A stretch of 64,000 nucleotides of DNA. Origin: Diphasiastrum complanatum. Lineage: Eukaryota > Streptophyta > Lycopodiopsida > Lycopodiales > Lycopodiaceae. The first letter of the stretch is position 1; each line of letters begins with the position of its first letter. The notes under the pieces were generated by a model. It ran no database searches and was not told where the DNA came from. It saw only the letters and a program-made list of their open reading frames with translations. The DNA is taken from the NCBI GenBank assembly GCA_029204225.1, contig CM055100.1, forward strand, positions 12,237,040 through 12,301,039, given 5' to 3'. This document shows, in pieces, positions 22,911 to 34,037 of this stretch. The translations under genes and the position numbers were made by a program.

Positions 22911-24327
22911 ATGCTCTTCGGAGCTATGGAGATGGATGGGCCATCTCGTTCCAGCTTTAGAACTTTATCTACTGCCAAAAAACGCATTGGTACTTCTCTC
23001 TACTCTTTATGCCATTATCCTGAAGGGCTTTATACCGTTATCTTTAAGCCATACCCTATCTTTTTATGTCATTTGTTGCTGTTACATTGTATTGGTGGAT
23101 TTATCTTGCTTAATCCAAACGGCTGTGATCAGATAATGTTTCTTACCATTAAATTATCTCTTATCTAATATATCTAGATTGTAAGAACATCTTCAGAGTA
23201 AAAAATTCTCACAGCGGTTGCGAGTTAAGAGTATGGTACGTGTTCTTAATCCGTGGCAGGAACTCCTAGTCGCGCAGCAGATTTTATGCTAGCTGAAGTG
23301 TATGAACCCCTCCGTATCTCTTTGTCTTAAAAGGCTTTTGTTTTTTACTGAATGTGAATAGCTGATGAGAACTTGCGTGAGGATTCGGAGGAGCCAGTGG
23401 TTCTTACCCCTCCCCAGGGAGCAAGGGTTCCTGCAAAACTGCGTTTATCAGTTAGCAGGAAGCAGATGGATATCTTAGTAAGTGATTCACAACAGGCAGA
23501 CATTGACGAGTCTTCTTTGAATAAAAGGAAGCGAGCTTTGTTTGGAGCTAGTAGAACTAATAGTAAATCACCAGACAGCCTGCTTCCCCCTCCAGATTTT
23601 GAAGCTGCCTCTTATCCGAAGGGCTGGGGGGTTGGGAAAAAACGGAAGCTTGTCAACGTTGATGTTGTGGAGAGCATGCGACGTATTGCTGTCCATGAAA
23701 TGAACAGGAAGGCGTGCTCTTTCACCTCACTTCTGTCTTTCAACTGCTTTCTGCCTTTCTTATATTAACTAACGTTGCTGACCAGCTAGCAAGAGCAGCC
23801 CTTTCATTGTTACCTATAATTCTGTTATCTTGTATGTTGTTTCTTCCTTGTTACTATGCAGTGTGTATTTTGAAGTTAGTTTCATTTTTTTAATCTATTT
23901 ACGAAATGAGAACATTCTTGGGGCTGATTTCAGAAATTATAAGTTTTCTGGCATCTGATATTTGCAAGCATTCAATATCACGTTTTAAAAGGCTTCAGAT
24001 CTTGTTTCTGTTTGGTTTTCTTTGATTGCTGTGTCTTCTTGGATAAAGGTGAGCATCTTCATGTAGGCAATAGTTGAAGAGTCCCAGCCATTTCTTTCCT
24101 GACATTTTCTCTGTGATTTTGTTTAGGATCGTGAAATTATCGGTCTGAATGGGCAGCTGGAAGAGGATTCACGAACCATGGAGTATCTGCAGCTTCAGCT
24201 TCAGCAAGAAAGGTCAAAACGTCTGCAAGCTGAGAGAGAAAATGCTATTTTGCAAGGACAGATTGCAATGCTTGTCAATATAATAGATGAAGGGGAAGAG
24301 ATGGATGTTACGGTTCATGAAAGTTGA
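22911..24327 (+). CDS. HEADING DATE REPRESSOR 1-like protein
   Basis: Three exons encode 209 residues: 22911-22989, 23362-23711 and 24127-24327. Residues 99-143 are the highly conserved family core ([17 protein letters not shown], then [19 protein letters not shown]). GKKRK at 118-122 is a likely nuclear localisation signal. Residues 144-200 are a leucine/glutamine/glutamate-rich coiled coil ([20 protein letters not shown]). In rice, HDR1 delays flowering and interacts with a SnRK1-type kinase; here only family membership is inferred, and the molecular activity is not known from sequence. The first intron is GT-AG. The second must be GC-AG, because AAG|GCGTGC is the only junction that keeps the frame. 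Start: ATG at 22911, with further ATGs at 22926 and 22932. The gene appears intact. Confidence 0.85.
23712..24126 (+). other. GC-AG intron of the HDR1-like gene
   Basis: The 5' boundary is AGGAAG|GCGTGC and the 3' boundary is TTTTGTTTAG|GATCGTG. Joining them gives EMNRK-DREI in one frame, as the family requires. The nearest GT, at 23714, would add two bases and break the frame at this acceptor. Confidence 0.75.
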
Positions 24328-26190
24328 TCCCAGTCTTATGATAATGTAAATGCCTAGAACAGTAACATTACAAATTGGTAGTGCACGTGTTTCTCTTGAG
24401 ATATTCTTTCATTTGTTTTGCTTAGGTCGGAGAGATGTATTAAAATACGAAATTTCTAGATCAAACTTCACACTATTGTTGCAGTTTTGCTGTGAAGTAA
24501 TAGCTCTACCAGATCATTTGGAAGCTATGTGCAGATTCTTGCTCTGCAAGAAAGCCACTACTGGTACTAGACTAATAGCCAACAATGTTGTACCTCTTTA
24601 TATCTTGTTGCTCTAGATGTATCTGTACATATATCATTCCTCACTATTGATTCAAAAGCTATTTGTGGATGTATCTCTTTGGGTGCAATGAATCTGGATG
24701 ACTCCTTTTTGGGGCATCTTTTTGCGAGACTTGATGAGAGTTGGACAAAGCTTGACAGTAGTGAATCAGCACATTTTGGAGGCATTATTTGTGAATGGTA
24801 TGCTTCTTCATGAAATTATTATTAACAGATCGAAGAACTGTTTACTGTTACAAGTTGAATGATCAACGCATATGAGACAAAACTGGTATGCCCGCTGTTT
24901 ACAAGGTTTTCAGCATTCAGGAAATATTGACTGTAAGAAGATTAAAGGTGTCATTCCTGGTGATGCATAGTCTTCTCTCCAGTAATGGGTGTCTGTAAAA
25001 GCGCCGTGGCTTTACAGTTAGCATATGATGGAGTTTGACAATCAAGCTATAGTTCTATTCATGAAACCCTTTTTGGAAAGGTTAATTTGATCGACTTAGC
25101 TTAGTTCGTTATTTTCCTCTTGTAGTAAAGACTACAAATATGTACAATTGTCTACAGCAATTGCAGTTATCAAAACTGATATTCAGGTCTGTCTACTTCA
25201 AACAGATATCTCTACCTAAATACTGATAGCCTTGAGGGCACAGTCTTTCGTTATGTGGAACAAATTGCAAGACCTAGAGAATAAACCAGTTATAGAACTT
25301 TTTGACGCGATGAAGTCTACCATCTAATTATAATTCTGCTGCCGCTGGTCCTGTTGTGGCCAATTATAGGTGGTTGATGATAAATTTTCTTTGTGCCATC
25401 TGAACAGTGTTCAATGCCGAAGAAAGTGTCTTCGTTTGGAAGATCGTTTTTCCCAGCTTTCCAGATAACTAACAACTTTGCTGATCTAGATGTGTGCCAT
25501 TGTTCTTTTGACAAGGGAACTTGCATTTTATTTCTGCATTTTATCCACCTGACATGTTGAACTTTTATACAATTGACGAGGTGTGGGAAGAGTTTCTTTA
25601 CCCTTGTACAAAGCAGACAAGGTTCATTTACCTTCAGAATCTCATGTAAGTTTGAAGTGGGCCTGTTTGAAGGATTTTCAATTGAAGGACAGCTTTGTCT
25701 TTTCTCCTTTTTTTTGGTCCTATCCCTTGGTTATGGATTCATTATGGACTTGCCATATTATTACATTTATCTGGCTCTTTTATTCATTTGCTGGCCACAG
25801 GCCCTTCTTATTCTTGTACAGGCCCAAAGGCCTACTTTTATGCATCTATATTTAGGACTGGTCAGAGGCTTTACTTTTATAATTAAGTATTTGGAGTGGG
25901 GGCCCTATAGGAGGGTGCACTATTTTCTCTTCAAAAATCATCTCCCTTGATTTGTGAATTCTACTTTCAGGGTTTCTCAAAGGAGTATAATTAAGCCGTA
26001 TGTACATTCAATTTTCAGCTTGGGAGAACTCTCACCTTTGCTATTGCTTTTGGCCAGGAGATGCATTTTGCTAGAATGTCTCATGTGCATCATTGAAACT
26101 AAACTTATCATTTTGTTCAGAACTTACTAGAGCACTTTCAAGCCTTCGTGGAAGTGCTACTTTTTTTCCTTTTCAGGAGGGCCGCATTCT
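24328..26190. other. 3' flank of the HDR1-like gene, no further gene recognised
   Basis: The first several hundred bases probably hold the 3' UTR (AATAAA-like AATAATTAT-type signals are not decisive). Open frames such as 24567-24785 minus and 25573-25950 plus give hydrophobic, T-rich translations with no recognisable family. Confidence 0.4.
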
Positions 26191-26199
26191 AGCAGATTA

Positions 26200-27240
26200 T
26201 TAGCAACCTATTACTTTCCACACTTGGTAGATCATCTTCACATTTGGCTGGCGGTTTTCTGCAAGTTTGTTTTGGCTAATTTAAGTGCAATTTTCAGTGG
26301 CTCTTTACCTCTAATTTTGGAGGAAATTCCATCTCTCTTTAGTGACCTTCCCATCACCATTTTCAAGCTATCTTAAGCAGCGATTAACACTATTTGGCAG
26401 TTGTTTTCCACTATCTTTGATGGCAAATATAGTAACAGTTAGCAGCAGTTCTTCTGTTAACTTAGTGGCCAATTTGGCCAAAAAAAACAGTCGAGCCCTT
26501 TCTAGCACCTTTCTGGTGACTGTGTTTTCCTACTACCTCTAACGGACCTTTTAGTTATGTCAACTACATTTGGTGGCACTTTTTCAGCTTCTTGTTTTAT
26601 TTTTTTGGGTGCAATTTATGAGCTCTTTTGGTACCTTATCCCTTGTTATATTTGGCAGATAGTCAACTACTTTTCGTGACTGTTTGGTGGATCTTTTGGC
26701 TGCACTTCTGTACAATGTTTGTTGGATCTTCTGAACTTGTTGGTGGCATTTTTTTGATGACATCCTCAGCTACCTTTTGTCACTTCACTTGGTGCTTATA
26801 TTTTGAGCTACTTTGTTGGCCTTTGGGTAGCATCTATGCTTACCTTTAGTGCCCACTTTGGAGGAGATATTGGTGCATTTTTTCCTACCACTTGCTGGCT
26901 GTTTTTTCAAACACCTTTTGCTAGTTCAATCGCCTTACAATATTTGGAGCCACTTTGCTGATTTTTTCCTATACACTTTATCCCAAAACCTAATGTTGAG
27001 GTGGTTACGTCCCTTTTCGGGCCACATCTTCACCACCTATCATTTGCTAGAATTTTCTGCTACACTTGGGTAGTGCTCTTCCTTACTTGGTGCTCTAGTT
27101 GGTGGACATGTTGGCAGCTTCATCACTGTCACTCGTTGGATTTTCTGATTCATTTGGATAACATTCATGCCCTCTTTTACGGTAACTTCATAGATACTTG
27201 CTGATTTTTTCCACGACAAGAGTTCCCTCAGTTTTTTCGC
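26200..27240. repeat. T-rich degenerate short-period repeat
   Basis: The motif TTTGGTGGCACTTTTnnGCTAC recurs with heavy degeneration at spacings of roughly 20-30 bp across about 1 kb (for example 26567-26590, 26687-26705, 26739-26760, 26868-26890). The strand is T-rich throughout. This looks like a decayed minisatellite; the open frames in it are products of composition. Confidence 0.4.
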
Positions 27241-27479
27241 TCTTTGATTATTCTTCCCACTTATAGTCTTCATAGATGGGTCGTGGTGTGATGACCTCTA
27301 TGAGACTTTTTAGAGGTTTTTCTAGGAGACCTTAGAACCACAAGTAGATGCTTTACTCAATTCACAGAATGAGTTTAAAGCTCAACTAGCGGCTGTTCAG
27401 GATCAGGTTAGTATTGGGGTCCCATCTCATGCTCTCGCCTTTCTTCTTGAGCTCCAACATCAAATGCCCCCTTTTTGGT

Positions 27480-27660
27480 CCCAAGATCTCCTTTTTGCTT
27501 AGCTTTCAGTTTATTCTGGATCTTTTAATGGGAATGATCCTAAAAACTGGTTAGCTAAGTGGGAGACATACTTTCTTATGTTTCCGAAAACAAATCTTTA
27601 TTGCATACACTTAGATGGTTTACATTTGAATGGTCGTGAGGGGGTTTTAGTAGTGATCCT
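27480..27660 (+). pseudogene. possible Ty3/gypsy-type gag fragment
   Basis: The plus strand reads VYSGSFNGNDPKNWLAKWETYF and, after a short gap, IHLDGLHLNGRE. The F-x-G-x-(N/D)P-x-x-W pattern with an aromatic-rich follow-up and HL-G resembles the start of the retrotransposon gag domain of Ty3/gypsy elements. No protease, RT or LTR is visible nearby. Downstream sequence to 28580 is open in places (28163-28411) but unrecognised. Confidence 0.4.
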
Positions 27661-28599
27661 TCTCGTGAGGGGATGCAGCCATGTTCTACCACGGGCTATG
27701 ATCAACCATTAGTGGTTGGTTCCACAATGAGATTTTCTTTCATAGTTTTTTTCTAAACCAGTCATTTGTCCTCCTACATTGATTGTTTTACAAAGCTCTC
27801 TTAGTTGTTCACTAATCTTCATTGTGAGGAGCTGGTTTTTCATTACATTGTGGTTCTCCGTGGTGCTCTTCGCTATGATGTTACTTCCTTTACCTGCTTC
27901 ATTATCTTATGACATCTCTCTTACCAACACTCTACAACATAATTACCACCTTATTTGTTCTTCTTCAATGTCTTGTCCTCCATGTTCTACCTTTTCCCGT
28001 TCAAGTTCTTCCATTTTTTGTTGTTGCTCCCTCCCCATTCATGTGATGTCTTGCATCTCTCACTCCATCTCCTCATCATGCTTGTATTTGCCGTTATTCT
28101 CCTACTGAGTTTGTCGAGATATGCTCTAAGTGTTATGTTTCTGTTGTAAGAGCCATTAGCATATGGCCCGAGATTGTTGCCAACCTTTTATTGCTACTAT
28201 TGTTATATACTTCCATGAGGCCAAGGATGACTCCGAAGTTTATATTCAGATTTTTTATGACAATCCTTTGGGTTTGGACTCTGTTGACCTCCTCCTTGTT
28301 GACCCTAGTTTTGCTAATCTTGCTCTTGCTAAGTGTGAGGCTCAAATTGCTTATGTTGCATGGGAGCTAGTAAGCTTGGTTTATGCTCTTTTGGATTTTG
28401 TGTTTGCATAATTGGCCATGAGTTTCTTTTCTTTAGTGCACAATGACAACACTCATTCTTTTGTAAGCAGCCATAGTTTACCACATTCATGTGTTACTCT
28501 CATTGCCGCTTCTCAGCCCTTACATGTTGAGGTCGCTAGTTCCCACACTTTTTCGAGTACTTAGATTCTTCAAGGCATTGAGCACGTGATTAGGAATTC

Positions 28600-29160
28600 C
28601 ACTGAGCAAGTTGGTTTTCATCTTATTTCTACTGCGTCCTATCAGCCGTTGAGAATGCTCATACTGAGTCTACCAGATATGACATTCGACAAAGCAATCA
28701 GTCTTGTCGTTGATGAGAGATTGATGAGGGACGAAGGAAAAGGAAGCAGTGATCAGGAGAAAGCTCTTTTCACAAAAGGAAAGAAGAAGAACAAGGACAA
28801 GTCCAGATTCGACAAGACAAAGTCTTCGAGCAGAGGCAATGATAATCAACAATCTTCTTGTGATCACTGTCACAAACCAGGACACACAGCCAATAGATGC
28901 TGGTTTAATCCAACGATACCTTGCATGCACTGCAAGAAGAAGGGACACTCTGCATACGATTGTAGATTCAACCCAAAAAGGAAAAACAAAGCTGACAAAG
29001 CAAATGTGGTAGAGTCATCCAAAGATGCAGACAAAGGTGATGAAGCTTTCACAATACTAGATGAAGCTTCAACAAGCTACACTGAACAAGACTATGATGT
29101 AGTCATTGATTTAGGAGCAACCTCACACATCACCTGCAACAAAAGAATCTTGATCGACTT
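28600..29160 (+). pseudogene. Ty1/copia gag-nucleocapsid-protease fragment (F family)
   Basis: The frame starts within gag (YQPLRMLILSLPDMTFDKAI) and closely resembles the same region of element F at 55440. Two zinc knuckles are intact: CDHCHKPGHTANRC and CMHCKKKGHSAYDC. The protease active site reads VIDLGATSHIT, with the catalytic D-S-G changed to D-L-G, so it would be inactive. The copia sequence ends at NKRILIDFKEL and is joined directly to an inverted LTR tip. The frame reads on through that junction to a stop at 29207-29209. Confidence 0.88.
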
Positions 29161-29165
29161 TAAAG

Positions 29166-29239
29166 AACTCGACTTTCGCGAATTGTTCGCGCTTCGTTTC
29201 GCTTTGTGATAAAGTTGCAAGAGTTCACAATTTCTAACA
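29166..29239 (-). repeat. inverted tip of an F-family LTR
   Basis: On the minus strand it begins TGTTAGAAATTGTGAACTC and continues through GCAACTTTATCACAAAGCG and GCGAACAATTCGCGA. This matches the first ~75 bases of the F-family LTRs at 54128 and at 60763 (minus). Only the tip is present, fused tail-on to a plus-strand gag-protease fragment. Confidence 0.8.
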
Positions 29240-30500
29240 AACAGCAATAGAGTTTGTAGATGCAGTTAGGGTGGCTTGGGGCTCATATCACATCACCCAC
29301 TACATGGTAGGATACATTGAACAATGTCTTACAATTTTATAATTTTAGTATAACTTGCTTGATAGATTCTAAATGCATATTTTTCTAACCAATGCATAAA
29401 TCTTTGATATTGCAGCACATAGTAAGGCATCATGCATCATTTTTTGCAAAAAAAAAAAAATGGCGGTTTGAGTATATGGTCCTCACAAGGAATGGAAAAA
29501 TCACATTGGCAGGCAAGAGCAGCATTTCATCGAAATACACAACATGGTGGAACATCCTCAAAAAATAGTTATATCATTCAGCTATTCCAATGGTTTTATA
29601 GATGGGTCGATACACAACAAGATCAACTGAATATCAAAAATTCACAAAAGCATGTAATTTTATAAGCCAAAACTAGATTGATGGCATTCAATAAAGATCA
29701 AGCGCGTGTGATCAAAAATTCTCAAATTTCACATACATTAAATGGAAAAGAGTACAATCATTCTTTTGCATTGTCTCTAAGAACAATTTTTGTTGTGTGC
29801 TCATGAAGGAACTTTTTCCTATCATACGGATCCAAGATTTTTATTGGGCAGTATGGGACCACTTCCCCACTACTTGGCAATGAACAAGTGAATATATAGA
29901 AAATCTCCACTAACAACTATCTAACCCCTAGTGTAACTCTATGTTGGTTTAGGGTTTTTTCTCCTCATGTAGTTGTGAATGTTCCTAGTTGGTAGCCAAT
30001 AAGTCACAACCACACGGAGCATGTTACTTGCAATTATTGATGTTTGTATCTTTATATTTTAACAAATTTTCTATATATGGCTATGTCAATCGCAACAGGT
30101 AGGTTGTATACATGCTATATATAATCAACCACTAGTTGTTTAGCATGTTGCAAAAAAAAACATATACATGGCTATAGAAAAGTGGGAGGATAGAGTTCAC
30201 GAATACAATATATAATGGTTTCATATGTGTTGCGTGCATAGAAAATGATAGTCATTATATCCATAAAGACTATGGAGATTAGCACATACATATGAATGAC
30301 TCACACCTATGATAAGTCCCCAGGTGCTAAGAGGAAATCGAGAGATAGCATGTTTGAATGCTCTCTCCCACGTATTGCCAAGTGCTTAGGTTTTCTTTGT
30401 ATTTTGGAGGCACCTCCCCCCACACAATGTTCATGTGGATTTTACAAAGTGATCATTCTTCTCATAATCAGCCAATCAAATACTGACACAACACATGAGC
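29240..30500. other. no recognisable gene (about 1.3 kb)
   Basis: AT-rich sequence with short open frames (29432-29665, 30296-30568 plus) and no recognisable product. A poly-A run lies at 29448-29460. Confidence 0.5.
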
Positions 30501-30505
30501 TTTCC

Positions 30506-30647
30506 GGTGGAATGTGCATGTGGACAGCCAATGACGGGCTGCCACATAGCACATGCACATTATGGTGAAATGTGGATGTGCTATGTGGCAACCTGTGGAT
30601 GTGCAATGTGGCAACCTGTCATTGGCTGTTCATATGCACATTCCACC
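30506..30647. repeat. foldback (MITE-like) inverted repeat
   Basis: The left arm begins GGTGGAATGTGCATGTGGAC and runs through AGCCAATGACGGGCTGCCACAT. The right arm is its near-perfect reverse complement and ends CATTCCACC. The right arm has an extra unit of GTGGATGTGC[T/A]ATGTGGCAACC. It could form a long hairpin. It lies about 270 bp beyond the stop codon of the next gene. Confidence 0.8.
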
Positions 30648-30914
30648 AAACAACAAAATTGGCAAAAATGGTAAAAAATTTGCATTAGAAATGAGGAAAA
30701 AAAATAGAATGTGAAATTTTTTTTTGTGCGCACAAAAAAAGAACCGCATCCTCATATGTACAAATAAATGATACAGAATGTGGAAGTTGTTGAAGACACT
30801 AAACTGCTTAAGTAACAATTACAGTATCTCACAATCGCTTCTATAAAGAAGCAGCAAATATCCTGTGGCTTTGAAAATACACAACTCCAATAGTATATAT
30901 CTGCATAAAGTGAG

Positions 30915-32151
30915 CTAATTTTTCAAGAAAAAACCTGCTCGTTTGACCATAACAATGGCAACAACTATGACTGTCAGAGCAAAGCAGGACTTCATTGTTC
31001 TATCAACTGTGCCATTGTCCTCCATTCTGAGAAATTCTTTGTTTGCATAGGAGAACATGCTTTTGATGAAATCAAGTAGCACTTCTGTGAACTGGGAAAC
31101 TGCAACCTTTGCCTTTCCAAAGAGTTTCGCAAGAAAAGCTGAGCTATCAAAGGATGACTCATGAACACTCTCTGAATCTTCACCTCCAAACATCTTAAGG
31201 CCAATTTTTCCATCATTGCTGAAACGACCTGCCCACACAGCAAAGCACATTAGTGAATTTAAAAATTCATACCATCAACCAAATTTACGCCAGAATAGCT
31301 TGATGAAGCTGGCAATGACGAGCATTAACTTATTATTTGGGTTGGTCTTTCAGCAGGCACGCAACAAGCGCTAGCATCAAAGACGCCTTGTGATTCTTGA
31401 AGTTCAGACCTAAACACCTTCACGGCATCATTTTTTGAAAATGCATCCCAGACTGCTTTATCCTCTGCAAGTGCCATAATAACTCCCTGGCAGACAAGAA
31501 GACATATTTATCAAAAGACAACATATATCTGAAACTAGTCTATCTTATAGATATTTTGTTTCTGTTTTTTAAAGACTTCAAGACACCATCTGCAAATGTA
31601 ACTCTAAACTTTAGAAAAGGCTACATATAAATCAAGATAAGACTGGAAAGCTCAAGGGGAGAGAGAGAGAGAGTCAACAGTGACCACATTTATAAAACCT
31701 ACAGCTTAAGCAATGGCAATAGCTTCAACTAGACATTCCTAACAGTTACAATAAAAGCCTTTTCTCCTTTCAACATATCCAGTGAAAAGCCAGAATCATA
31801 GCTGACTATTTTTTTGACCCCACTGATCATAAATCATTTACTGTGAACAATGTCTATCAGGAAAGTGCAACATGCTATTAAGATCAGACATACTTTACCT
31901 GCACACTGGGTTTACTTAATAGTAGGCGAAATGCCTCAGTCAAGTATCCAGCTTGTCCCATTCCTTCCTTAGAATGAAAAATCTGTCTTGCATTTTCATC
32001 TGGTGATATTGTTTTAGATTGACTAGTGGAAGTTTCATCAGCTATAGACAACTCAGTTGTCCTGCCCTCACCAGAAATAGATTCATCTTCGGCAGAATAA
32101 GAAACTGCATAAGATCTCACAGCATCAATTTCAGGAGCTACAAAGATACCC
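30915..32151 (-). CDS. conserved plant protein of unknown function, C-terminal anchor (partial, 3' exons)
   Basis: Three minus-strand exons can be read: 32151-31899, 31486 to about 31330, and 31228-30915 (stop TAG). Together they give about 241 residues of the C-terminal part. The first ends GYLTEAFRLLLSKPSVQ and the second begins GVIMALAEDKAVWDAFSKND, a block I associate with an uncharacterised plant family but cannot name. The last has a helical segment (FTEVLLDFIKSMF) and a hydrophobic stretch, SCFALTVIVVAIVMV, followed by KRAGFFLKN, which suggests a tail anchor with the bulk in the cytosol. The donor of the second exon (A|GTTAAT) is weak, so that junction is uncertain. No start codon or 5' exon is seen: copia element B begins about 490 bp upstream, so the 5' part is displaced beyond it or lost. 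Confidence 0.6.
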
Positions 32152-32642
32152 CTGCACAATCAGTGAAAGTAGTCCGTTTACATTAAGGAAACTTTTGCAC
32201 TGATTTTACTTCTTATTCACAATCAATGCATAACGTATAAGCATATCTGCAAACATACACAGCTGGGAAATTTTCATTCCACGATATCAGATTGCAGGGC
32301 TGTATGAATGAGTGCAACTGTAATTATTTCCTGCTGCCTAGAATTCTTTCATAGCAAGTGCCATCCATGATTGATGCTTGTACTCCATAATATGCATCTA
32401 TTAGTTTTTCAAGGGTTAAATATTGCATGAATAACATGACCAGAGGTTCTTAGAGAAAATAGATTCAAGTCAATCAGAAACAGAATCACAACTACACTGT
32501 CTATAGGTAAAATTGATCCAGACTGCAACATTTTCTTTTCTGTTCATGCACAAATACACACAAAATTGTGAAAATTTTGATGCTTTCAACACCAGGTACT
32601 GTATAAGATTATAACTAAATTGTGGTCGACACCACACCTTCC

Positions 32643-33634
32643 TCAAGTATCTATTTCTTCGGAACCAACTTTCCAATTTGAAGATGCATGAAGGTGAGTG
32701 TTAGGGACCCAACTCCCTCCCAAACCTAAACTTGAGATTGGACGATGACTGGGCCTGTAGACTTGACCGGTGACTCGTGAACCTACATGGTTGCCACGTG
32801 TCATGATCTAGGTGTGCACATGGCTTGGAGTCTCTCTCCTTGGAAGTATACAAGGGGAGGAGGACTCATTTGCCATCCATTCTATCTACCTAGGAGAAGG
32901 TGGATGGAGAGCGTGTGCATGGCCAGGATGAGTACTAGCTTGAGGCAGGAGATGGCTGAGAGCCTAGGCAGTGGTATGGGACACTGTCTAAGATGGAGGT
33001 CGAATCCCGCTTGACACAGTCACAGGCCAGGGCATGGATGGTGGACCCGGATTAGGTCCTATGGCGGGGTGGAACGTGAATTGTTCGGTCTCGTGGTTAA
33101 CCAGCACCTGGAGGTTTGTAGTAAGTAGAGATTCTAACAGTGAGACGAAGATCAAGGATCTTAGGGAGGAGCTTTCAAGTATTGATGAGGTCATTCAGGA
33201 TGCTCAATTTGCTTCCATCACTTTGAATTCACTTCCGCATTCGTATCTTACTTTTGTTACATCATTGAGTATCTCCTTGAGGGGAGCTCAAATCAGTTTT
33301 CATGAGCTAGTGGGCCTTCTTCTACAAGAAGAACAAATGCATAACAATTTCTCATTGGGAGATACTCAAGATCAAGCTTTCTTCTCCAAAGGCAAAGGAA
33401 AGAGTAAGTGCAAAGGTAAAACCTCTTCTGCATTTTCCAAAGTTGAGCATGTCGAATGATGATGATGATTCTGATTTTGAGCCTAAGAAGAAAGGGAAAT
33501 ACCTTTATTGCCGCAAGTATGGGCATTTTATCAAGGATTGCAGGAAGCGGATTGCGAAGGAGAAGAACAGGGAAACAAATGTTGCCACCGTTACTTTAGA
33601 GCAGCAATTTGAGTCACAAGTCGAATCTTGTTGA
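32643..33634 (+). pseudogene. copia gag and nucleocapsid of element B (interrupted)
   Basis: Gag sequence before the solo LTR (LRNQLSNLKMHEGE) continues directly after it (TKIKDLREELSSIDEVI, then ASITLNSLPHSYL, ELVGLLLQEEQMHNNF). A lysine/glycine-rich nucleocapsid follows. The zinc knuckle is degenerate, with YLYCRKYGHFIKDC replacing C-x2-C-x4-H-x4-C. A frameshift lies near 33455. Confidence 0.85.
32694..33144 (+). mobile_element. solo LTR (441 bp) with GTGAG target duplication
   Basis: The LTR spans 32699-33139, starts TGTTAGGGACCC and ends GATTCTAACA, giving TGTTAG/CTAACA termini. The bases on both sides are GTGAG (32694-32698 and 33140-33144), a perfect 5-bp target duplication. Removing the LTR and one GTGAG restores the copia gag reading frame of element B. 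It is GC-richer than its host and related in sequence to the solo LTR at 47999. Confidence 0.93.
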
Positions 33635-34037
33635 TCAAGATTACGCTTTTAAGGCTTGCGAAGTTTTTGAGCAGCCGCAAGGTCATGCATGTGATGGATG
33701 CATAAGTGGAAAATTTCAAGGGAACTCTTTCCAATTTGATGGTTCGGCAAGGGCTGAAAAATTCAGCCACTCTTTGAAGACAATCGAGGAGGGAGTAAGT
33801 CTATTTGAAGAAACTTCTAATTCATCACATACCTCTTTGAGGGACAGCTTAGATGAAGCCATTATTGATGCATTTCTTGACAATGTGCCAAATTGTTTTG
33901 TTGAAGATGTGAACCAGCAGGTTCAGCCATCTTCTTTGGTTCATTTTCAGCCCAATATATATCAAGAACAGTCCATGGCTTGCGGAAGATTGTGGAAAGC
34001 AAGGTCCAGCTTTGCAACACTTCAGACAACCAAGTAA
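33609..34037 (+). pseudogene. element B pre-integrase module and linker
   Basis: The frame contains GHACDGCISGKFQGNSFQFDG, the C-terminal half of the GAG-pre-integrase zinc module. There follows a serine/aspartate-rich linker (NSSHTSLRDSLDEAIIDAFL) and an EDVNQQVQPSSLVHFQ stretch closely similar to element D at 45450-45590. The protease and the first half of the zinc module are missing, so the knuckle has been joined directly to the pre-integrase piece by deletion. The second part (GKAVGQP..RRLLETLQDSKV near 34045-34130) is in a shifted frame. Confidence 0.75.

Noticed and set aside
25573-25950. 125-codon hydrophobic frame downstream of the HDR1-like gene
   Set aside because: The sequence is T-rich in all three frames and overlapping frames give equally hydrophobic products; no family resemblance and no splice support.
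33034-33459. 141-codon frame that seems to give gag an extra N-terminus
   Set aside because: The first ~35 codons lie in the inserted solo LTR; the true upstream gag sequence is at 32643-32698.
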